From positions 62,001 to 126,000 of the forward strand of contig CAJQUW010007484.1 in assembly GCA_907163375.1 (NCBI GenBank): DNA of 64,000 nt, read 5' to 3'. A model generated the notes under the pieces. That model made no database searches, had not been told where the DNA came from, and worked only from the letters and a program-made list of their open reading frames with translations. Position 1 is the first letter of the stretch; each line of letters opens with the position of its first letter. Positions 56,601 to 64,000 of this stretch are shown here, piece by piece. The translations under genes and the position numbers were made by a program. This DNA is from Prostheceraeus crozeri (taxonomy: Eukaryota; Platyhelminthes; Polycladida; Euryleptidae).

Positions 56601-59432
56601 CACAAATAAATCGATTTGTAATTCTATCAAAAATTTATAATAGTTTTCGTATACCACATGTACAGTTTATCTAGATTCCTACACATATACGACACATGCA
56701 TCCACATGTAACTTACAATTAGATCTACATTACACTAGAAGGAGAAGAATATAATGGTAAAGTGATTCGTGCTAATGCGAAATTTCACATGTATATGTAC
56801 AGTACATGTAATTAAGTTACGTTACAGTTTCGCAATTTTAATCGATAAACTTACTTCTTCTTGCAAAATGTTGACCATCCCTGTCATATTTGCGGCATTG
56901 TCGACGACAATTGCTAACACTTGCTCAATCGATAGATTAAATGAAGTCAGGGTTTTCTTCAGTAGATCCGCCGTACCAACCGCTGTGTGATCTAGATATT
57001 CAACCACGCCCAGGGTGTACACAACGGACGTATTCTCTAAAAAGCAATTGAATTAAAGATTTATGATCAAGAATCACCAGAAAGTACAGTCTCTCTCTCA
57101 AGTGATTCCAGTTTCTATTTTGTCGAACCACCAAAAGTAATTTCTCTATTAATTGTAGAAAAGTAAATTACATTACAAAACCTAACATATCGGTAAGTTG
57201 AAGGACTCATAATTTAAAAGAATGCAATCGGTAAGCTCAAAGAGTAAAATATTAGTATTACAGTCATAATTCATAACAAGAAAAAATTTGCCATAATTTC
57301 AATAAATGATATTTGCTAAAATATTATACATTTAGGCCAACTATAGGCCCAAAAACAATAATTTTTGAAACAGGCCTATGCGCGGAATATTATACTGTTC
57401 GACTCACTTTCGAAATCAGGAAGTTGGACATTTATTCCAAGATACGAAGACCGCTGACGAGTGACACCATCTAACTTAATGAAAAATACTCGGTTATGGA
57501 GATGAGATGACAACTTATCTCGAAGATTTTTTGCGGCATTGATGACAAGTCGTCTGATATTGTCCTTGTCAAGAGATACAGACAAAGACTTCGCGAGGGA
57601 GCCATTCAACTTCTGAAAAGCTGAAATGAAACTGTAAACAAAATTGACATACGTTTTAGAAATGCATACAAATAAGAAATGTAGGTTACGCCCAACGGTT
57701 TTGTAGGCATGTGGTATAAGAATCTTAAGTTATGTACACATTATAAATGAACAAACGATGTAAAATGGCAAAAGACTTAGGCCTAAATTGATCTCGACAA
57801 CGTAATTTATGCTTACCTTCAGAATTTGAGAAAAAATTCAGGGGCACCAAATCTTTCACTACAAATTGAACTAGGATCCTTTCAAATTCATCTTTACTCA
57901 TCGACATTGTGACTGTATGTTTCGTTGGTTTGAAATAACTAAAATAAAGATTATCAGATGAAAGTTAAAGTGTATCAAAAAATCTAGCCTATTCCTATAT
58001 TGTACGCATTATAGACCTACTGTGGCCTTAAGAAATTGTATGGGCTGTATGTGTTCACATATACTGTAGTCTGTCGGCTATTTGAGTTTTGAATAAACCG
58101 TGCATAATTGATAATCAAGAACAGCCCCTCAATTTCTGACTAATGTAATAAACGCCGCGTTTATTAGAGAGAATACGGTATTTCACCTGTGATTTTATCA
58201 TCTAAGATTTGATCTGTGATAAGTTTCTCTTCTGTGATTTAACCCAGTATGAAAAAGTTAGCAATAAGATCAGAACTAAGCCCTAGAGAACACTGTGAAA
58301 AGTTAACTGAAAGTGAAAACTGTCCAAATTTATATAAAAAAAATACCACTCATAAAAATGCAAAAGCTAGCGTGGCAGTAACCATAGTTATCCCATAAAT
58401 TAAACATTCTTGAGTATCCATTTCATATCATACTGTAAGTTATTGATTGTTATTGACAAATCTCAAAGCATGTTTTATTTATACCAAAAACATTTAGCGA
58501 AATATACAAAATAAAAGCTGAGATCAATATCGAGTTTGGTCAGCACTCTCTGATTCGGTCTTTTTATGTATCTGAGATGGCAGTTTTATGCATGTCATCC
58601 TTATCAAAGAAATTATTACAGGTAGGTCCTACATATTGATCTGAAACGCTTTATTTTGAAAAATATCATAGATATTTCACAATCAATAAGCTTCGTAGAT
58701 AATTGTATTGATATGTCTTGAGAATAAAGATAACTTAACGGAATGTAGTAATAATGTCACGCTAACTTTTGCATTTTTATGAGTGGTATATTATTTTATA
58801 TAAATTTGGACAGTTTTCACTGTGTTCTCTAGGACGTTCTGTTGTATTCTCTTAGTATCATTCGTGTTACTGTTCAACTATCTACTGTATACCGTAAATA
58901 TATTCAGTAACTGTACGTGATTCCATATACTCGTAAATGCGAGGCTTATAGTTATAATAAAATATAGTGTTAAAATATTAGGCTTAAGTTGTGATACATG
59001 CATTTACTACGTAAATTGAAAATATTCACAAGATTCGATAGGAAATTATCGTAAACACATACACTTAAATATCTTTGTCCTTAAATTATGTGAAACTAAA
59101 ACAAAATTGACGTTGCTTATAGTAAGAATTGTAGTTTGATATAAATATATGAAGACTACATACCTTTTTATGTCTGTCTGTACATTGTCTTTTTTCTTTT
59201 TGGACTCATTGGCCGCCTCAGCCTCCACCTCTTTAAACTGTATTGGATGGTGCCGTTGTAAATGCCTCTTTAAATTAGAGGCATATGAGCCTGCTCCTCC
59301 TTTAATGCTTATTATTGTGCCACAACCATTGCCATTTGAATTACCGGTACTGCATATGCAGGTAAATCCATCTTTCTTCTGTTCAAAATATTCGTACACC
59401 TTTCCTCTTAGAGGTCTTTTTGGGGGAGCCAT
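53608..59432 (-). CDS. hAT transposase, nine exons with BED finger, nearly intact
   Basis: Exons on the minus strand, 5' to 3': 59164-59432 (MAPPKRPLRGKV; BED finger CICS...NLKRHLQRHH), 57817-57938 (YFKPTKHTVTMS), 57408-57620 (NGSLAKSLSVSL, IKLDGVTRQRSSYLGI), 56855-57036 (VVDNAANM), 55692-55954 (IRCGAHTLQLAVKD), 55443-about 55611 (STYSMVKRLLDL), 54900-55019 (SPGEFVKEWIQV), 54067-54318 (ATCCDPRYRLLL) and 53608-53897. The last encodes the hAT dimerisation end (PTTQVSVERLFSSVKLLLSD). Borders are GT/AG and phases agree from exon to exon. Two defects: the acceptor of exon 6 reads TTTCAT instead of an AG, and exon 8 lacks one base near 54222, after NKREVQK, giving a TAG. An upstream in-frame ATG at 59486 is possible. 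Intron 1 holds the MITE at 58286-58829. Confidence 0.85.
58286..58829. mobile_element. TA-flanked MITE in the first hAT intron
   Basis: Both ends read GAGAACACWGTGAAAA inward, bordered by TA (58284-58285, 58830-58831). The inverted similarity goes on with AACTGTCCAAATTTATATAA and CACTCATAAAAATGCAAAAG. The left end has an extra 16-bp near-duplication (AGTTAACTGAAAGTGAAA). Length 544 bp; no coding capacity. Confidence 0.8.
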
Positions 59433-60576
59433 GTCACTACTCACTATGTCAGTTGAATTGAATGTGCAGAGAAACTTACCGTTCATATTTTTTATAAGTT
59501 AGATCGACCACACCTCTTTTGTGACCTCGGCTCGCATTCGTAGTCGTGTCTTATTCAAGTCGTTGACTTAGCGTTGGTTTTACAAAGTCATCGGGCAAAC
59601 TGTTTGATCATGTTCGATTGCTATGTTTTTGACGTCAATGCATCTTCAAGGAGTGGCAGGCAGTGGCGGGATTCCCACAGAATAAAATTAAAGACAAATC
59701 ATATCAGCGAATAGGTTCGTTCAAGATAGCACGGGAGAATGAAATAATTTGATTATCATGAGTGAAGGTCGATTCATATCTCGGGCGCAGCACGGCTATT
59801 AATCAAATTCGTTACTAATTTATCTTAGCTAGCCATCACAGACTGCTCAATGAATCACTCGAAAGAAAACAATAGCTTATAAGTAGAATACAATTACAAA
59901 GTATTATATCCTGTAAGAAAGAAGCCTACATGTAGGCAACATCATATACGTATTATCAATAATCGATCATTCGTCTGATTATAAATGTGTAATGTTCTGA
60001 TAGCTATACGTCTATATCAAATCAATTGGAGGATAACAAATTATGTATAGTAGTAGCTAGAATGCTTGATGTAGGCTAATCAACTTGTTAAGTTATGTAT
60101 AAAGTAAGTTATATTAATTGTATAAAATGATCAAATGATTAAATATAATAAAGATATTTGTCTAGAATGTAGATTAATGTCGCTAGAGAAACTCGGAAGA
60201 TAAAATGATGGAAAATATATTTTTGAAAATGCCATCTTTTATTGAGGCTACAACAATTTTACTACTAAGTCGGAGTCCGGAGTCCTATCATTTGATAGGA
60301 CTCCGACTCCGACTCCGGCCAAATGATAGGACTCCGGGGGACTCCGACTCCGACTCCGAAACCCTGCTTTACAACCAATGAGAAATAATGTAAATGCCGA
60401 TCGAACCTCAAGCAAGTGTAATTTTGAGTCCGGTGGATATATCAAAGCATCCATCAGGATTCAAAGCTACCGAATTTAAGGTTTTGAACAGTACTTAAAA
60501 ATGAAAGAATCAATGAAATTCATATCATACATTACATGTAAAGTGAATTGCTTTCATTAAAAAATACTGTACTTAA

Positions 60577-61470
60577 GGGTCTGTTCACTGGTCAATTGCG
60601 TCATACCACAATTGTATGCATATAATTTTAACAATCAAACAATAGCAATTTATGATATTCACTTCTCATACATGTAACGTGTAATTCGTGTATTCTACTG
60701 TAATTTTAGTAAAATATTTTTAGAAACACTGATTTTCTGCTATATCCTAATGCTCTATTCAATGTAATTTTTCATTTATTTTGATAGCTTCAATGATTCT
60801 AATAGAATTCTGAGTTATTTCTACCTTGATATTCAACTTCAAAGCAGTTGTGTATTCTATTGCTACATGCAGTACATCTATACTTAAGTGAGTGCTTACT
60901 GCCGTATTACCTTTTATGTATTCACTTATTCGTTGGTGAAATCGTCTTTTTGCCTATTGGGCATCAGGATCAACCTGACATGTGAATTGATACAAAAGAC
61001 ATGATTTCAACAACTTTGGTGTTTTATCTTTTAGATTTAAGTATACTGACTTTTGGAGTTTGAAACACGACATTTACGTTCAAATCCAACATTCGAAAAA
61101 GTTTTTTATATTTTACGTCTATATTTTATCGATATAGTTTGCAAATGCAGTAATCGGAAAAAACATTTCTGTCCATCTATTGTATCTTCCGAAGTATTTT
61201 TACATTTATCGCTAAAATTTATTATTTAAGAGATTTGTTAACATACTGTACACAAATTCTAGTAATTCAATTACATACTCTGTTACATAATTCCGGTATG
61301 TATAGATGGACAGAAATGTTTTTTCCAATTACCACATTTGCGAGCTATAGCGAATACACGAATTACATGTTACATGTATGAAAAATGAATATCATAAATT
61401 GTAGTTGTCTGATTTTTAAAATTACGCAGATCTAATTGTAGTATGACGCAATTGACCAGTGAACATGTCC
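60577..61470. mobile_element. TTAA-flanked MITE (piggyBac-type target), foldback structure
   Basis: TTAA on both sides (60573-60576, 61471-61474), then GGGTCTGTTCACTGGTCAAT on the left and GGACATGTTCACTGGTCAAT on the right (inverted). The inverted repeat is about 125 bp. A second, inner inverted pair (61128-61185 against about 61300-61352, with AAAACATTTCTGTCCATC) makes a double foldback. Non-coding, 894 bp. Confidence 0.8.
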
Positions 61471-61474
61471 TTAA

Positions 61475-62281
61475 AAAACTCACATTATAATTTCCATGTT
61501 TTCCAATCCTCTTTCGGAGATTCACCTTGCTTTATTCGATTATTCGACTGCAGCGGTATGTAGGTCTAATATTTGATCACATTTTGAAATCACTTCAAAT
61601 GAATTTTCGGCAATAATATCAATCACATCAACTTAATGGTTTTCAGCAAAGATGGAGAGACTATAGGTCGATGAGTCGGAAAGATGTGAATCAAAACGTG
61701 TAGCGATGAAGATGGAGAACTATTTCCAAAATGAAAAAAAGCGCCGGTATAATACGAAAATTGGTTGTGAACGTCGAAATACGACAGAATCCTCTAAATC
61801 TCCAAAACACGAATGAATAACTGGAGGTGTCGTTAAAAGCTTTGAAAATTCATGCTTAAGACCACAGAACGATGTAGCTACATGTATTAACGCTGGTGCT
61901 GAGCTGACTGATGAAAGTGAAAACACGCACGATAGACCGGGAGCAAATGAATGACGCCTGGATGCAGTATACAATTTCTCTCCGCTCCCATCCTCTGTTA
62001 TGTGACTCATTGAATGAAGGCCAGTTGTATCATTAGTTTGGCAGGCGATTGACGAAGTTATTTACTCTAGTGGAGAGGTGTGTGAACACAGATGTGAAGA
62101 GGATTCTTACGTAATTGTGACTGATGTACAGACCTTAGTCTTTCAATTAGGAGAGGGAGAAAGAGAGAAAATTTTACCATCACCTTGCCATCTGTCAGCC
62201 GGCAGTGACGTCCACCATCGACACTCACCCAATGCGACGGCAATCGGCCATTAATGGACCGATGCATTTTTTTACACAGGG
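61475..62281. other. Right part of the CCCTGTG element, no gene recognised
   Basis: A 96-residue minus open frame (61720-62010) has no recognisable motif. The last about 70 bp are the right inverted repeat. Confidence 0.45.
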
Positions 62282-62469
62282 AACCGGTACCCGATCTAGA
62301 CCTGGACGTGCAGGATTCAGTTTATGATGCGACTCGCGTCAGTGCTTCTGAAGCTGAACTTGGGAGGCATAATGCATCCAGTAGACGAACTCAAGATGTC
62401 TCTCATAGATACCCTAGGAGACACAGGGAGAGACCTGCGCATTTAGAGGGGTGGGTGGTCAGCGTATAG
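62282..62469 (+). pseudogene. Gypsy polyprotein C-terminal tail (fossil)
   Basis: The reading continues directly outside the inserted element and ends RRHRERPAHLEGWVVSV and a stop. Basic R-P-A-xL-x-W tails of this kind close many Ty3/Gypsy polyproteins. The polypurine tract and LTR follow within 300 bp. Confidence 0.55.
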
Positions 62470-62737
62470 TCACTATATGGATCAGTCATTTCCTTTTCGA
62501 CGTCTGATGAGGCATGGTGTTCTTCGTGAATGTATATTTTGATGTTGTTTCTTGCCTAGATTAGCCGAGATTGGTTATCAGATAGGCCTAGCTTTCGGAT
62601 GAGTGATGTTGGATTTGGTTGAGAAACCCGGATAACTGAACGTGAAATTTTCTAAACTGTTTATGCCCATGATTACTGAACTGAAAGTTTCTGCTCTGCT
62701 CTTGATTTTCATGTATACAGTTTTCTACTATTTTTCT

Positions 62738-62751
62738 AAAAAGAGGGAAGA
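62738..62751 (+). promoter_or_regulatory. Polypurine tract of the Gypsy element
   Basis: AAAAAGAGGGAAGA lies immediately before the TG of the 3' LTR, the standard site for plus-strand priming. Confidence 0.75.
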
Positions 62752-62865
62752 TGTGGTGTTGCCCTCTACGAGTTCACTCTTACACGTATTTGCATGAATC
62801 TGATGCGAGTGATGGAATTTCAACAACTATTTTTTATTAGAGTCTAACTTTCGATCTACGCAACA
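62752..62865 (+). repeat. 3' LTR of the Gypsy element (short variant)
   Basis: Starts with the same first 24 bases as the 5' LTR and ends ACGCAACA, but is 114 bp rather than 202 and differs in the middle. The polypurine tract before it shows it is a 3' LTR, not a solo start. Confidence 0.75.
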
Positions 62866-64000
62866 TTAGGAAATAAAGTTGATATTTTCTGATAGGAAAT
62901 GAGTCTCTTAACAAAACTACGTTGGCGGATTTCTTGATTTCTTGATTTCTCAATAATATTTTTACCGGAATACGATGCTCATCATTTCCTCCAAATTATT
63001 CCATAGTCTCCGACAATGTTAAATTATAGACGCACTACTGATGAGAAACTCATTGATAGTATATCACCAAGATTCAAAACATTTCTAGAATCAAAACACC
63101 GTTTTGTTGTTTCATTATGTAATAATACGTACAGAGCAATTAGACTAATATCTCAAATTAAAAAGCATGCATGTCTATGAAACATTGCAGTATTATTCAT
63201 TTTCATCCACTAGTCCACATTTGATGAGTTCATTGATCCAAATCCATCCCTGAAAAACAGAAGACAAACGTACAGACATCCGTAAAAATGTATCATCCAA
63301 TATAGCATGGAACGTAGTGATGCAATTACAAACTTTCAGTTGAGTATATTTACAATATTCCGCTACATAGCTATATCGATATAAAGTAGGAAACGTTAGA
63401 GCTCATGGAATGCAAAGGACACAGGTGCTCTGTCGCGGAGCTGAAGAGAGACATAAAGTGGAAGTGAACTTGATGACTAGGGTTGTCTTAAAGTATCTCG
63501 CTATTATTATTTATAAATACACCGACACGTATTTCTATTATCAAATTTATCAACACAAATATATCGATGAACACCGGCATATAATCAACGTAAATACTGC
63601 GTAGACCTATTATCAAGTAATTTCCTGAAATTTTTAGATGGATCCGTGCATGTAAATATCAAGATTACTCTAAGAGCTTAAGCATGAATTACTCTATCAA
63701 AGGAAGTCAGGAACTAAGAGTTGCTAAGTACAAACAGATTTGATAGAGGGCCAACGGGTCAAGGTCTACTTGAATTTTAAACGAATTAATGAAAACCTTG
63801 TAATTTTCCGAATAATCCAATGTGGTAAAAATGTATTTGACCTAGGATCAACCGGTCGAGGTCATCCAGAAGCTATTTCTCGTTATTGTGTGTTAATTAC
63901 ATATGAGAAGCTATGTCTGGAGAAACATATTACGCCATCAAATTTGATTAAGAATCAAAAGGTCTAAAATTCAAAAATCAGCGTTAAGTGTTTCCCTTCA
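62866..64000. other. Right flank, no gene seen
   Basis: AT-rich; open frames at 63410-63604 and 63740-63967 have no recognisable domain. Nothing else supported. Confidence 0.45.

Larger units (their letters stand above)
52617..60366 (-). mobile_element. hAT transposon with perfect 8-bp target duplication
   Basis: Ends are CAGGGTTTCGGAGTCC (left) and GGGACTCC...GACTCCGAAACCCTG (right). The flanking CTTTACAA is exact at 52609-52616 and 60367-60374. Both subterminal regions carry arrays of GACTCC (52640-52735 and 60265-60360), probable transposase-binding sites. It carries a multi-exon transposase on the minus strand. The exact duplication and near-open exons suggest recent insertion. Confidence 0.93.
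52216..62281. mobile_element. Unclassified DNA element with CCCTGTG ends, inserted in Gypsy pol
   Basis: Left end CCCTGTGAAAAAAACG at 52216; right end, inverted, CCCTGTGTAAAAAAATGC finishing at 62281. Imperfect inverted similarity continues for about 60 bp, with CGG.CCA and CATTGGGT blocks on both sides. Gypsy polyprotein sequence lies directly outside on both sides. After removing the hAT element (52617-60366) and the MITE (60577-61470) only about 1.4 kb is its own, with no transposase recognised. The left end also has GTCGACATTGGGTCGAC and related inverted words. Target duplication unclear; superfamily unknown. Confidence 0.6.
48087..62865 (+). mobile_element. Ty3/Gypsy LTR retrotransposon (fossil), split by later insertions
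   Basis: A 5' LTR (48087-48288), primer-binding region, gag, pol and, beyond about 10 kb of inserted elements (52216-62281), the polyprotein tail, a polypurine tract and a 3' LTR (62752-62865). Without the insertion it would be about 4.7 kb. The coding region is broken, with about four interruptions. The two LTRs share both ends but differ in length and middle sequence, and no matching target duplication is seen. The two halves may therefore derive from related but different copies. Age is moderate. Confidence 0.85.

Overview
The window is animal nuclear DNA, about 64 kb, AT-rich, and built mostly from transposable elements. Short words such as TACATGTA and TAGGCCTA are frequent. Together with a secreted fucolectin-type lectin and the mix of LINE, Polinton, Crypton-like, hAT, piggyBac, Tc1/mariner and Ty3/Gypsy sequence, this suggests a marine invertebrate (lophotrochozoan, echinoderm, hemichordate or similar). 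The species cannot be named from the sequence. No rRNA, tRNA or CRISPR array was seen.

Layout, left to right. 1-960: first exon of a two-domain FTP (fucolectin) lectin gene, minus strand, leaving the window through a splice donor. 2890-8460: one CR1/Jockey-like LINE on the minus strand, cut by two TA-inserting elements, a 1 kb MITE (4438-5442) and a Tc1/mariner with a DD34E transposase (6018-7574). About 10090-23528: a Polinton/Maverick (virus-like fossil) with penton, packaging ATPase, protein-primed PolB, fibre-like, membrane-protein and major capsid genes, but no visible integrase or protease. Its genes and spacers carry a family of GC-rich 'double hairpin' mini-repeats, some read in frame as the same short peptide in unrelated proteins. 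23529-29423: a 5.9 kb foldback element whose inverted arms are arrays of a 175-bp repeat; it abuts the Polinton capsid gene and holds a 454-bp MITE.

29424-35030: no gene recognised. 35031-39026: a spliced gene for a Crypton-type tyrosine recombinase, with the active site split over two exons that join in phase. 42074-43186: broken copy of a multicopy invertebrate gene family. 43623-44888: fragment of an LTR-retrotransposon polyprotein overlapping a large near-perfect palindrome (two 347-bp arms, 54-bp spacer). 46223-47770: piggyBac transposase with a C-terminal zinc finger.

48087-62865 is a nest of insertions. A Ty3/Gypsy element (fossil) holds an unclassified element with CCCTGTG ends (52216-62281). 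That element holds an 8-bp-TSD hAT element with a nine-exon transposase (52617-60366) and a TTAA-flanked MITE (60577-61470). The first hAT intron holds a further TA-flanked MITE (58286-58829). The last 1.1 kb has no recognised gene.
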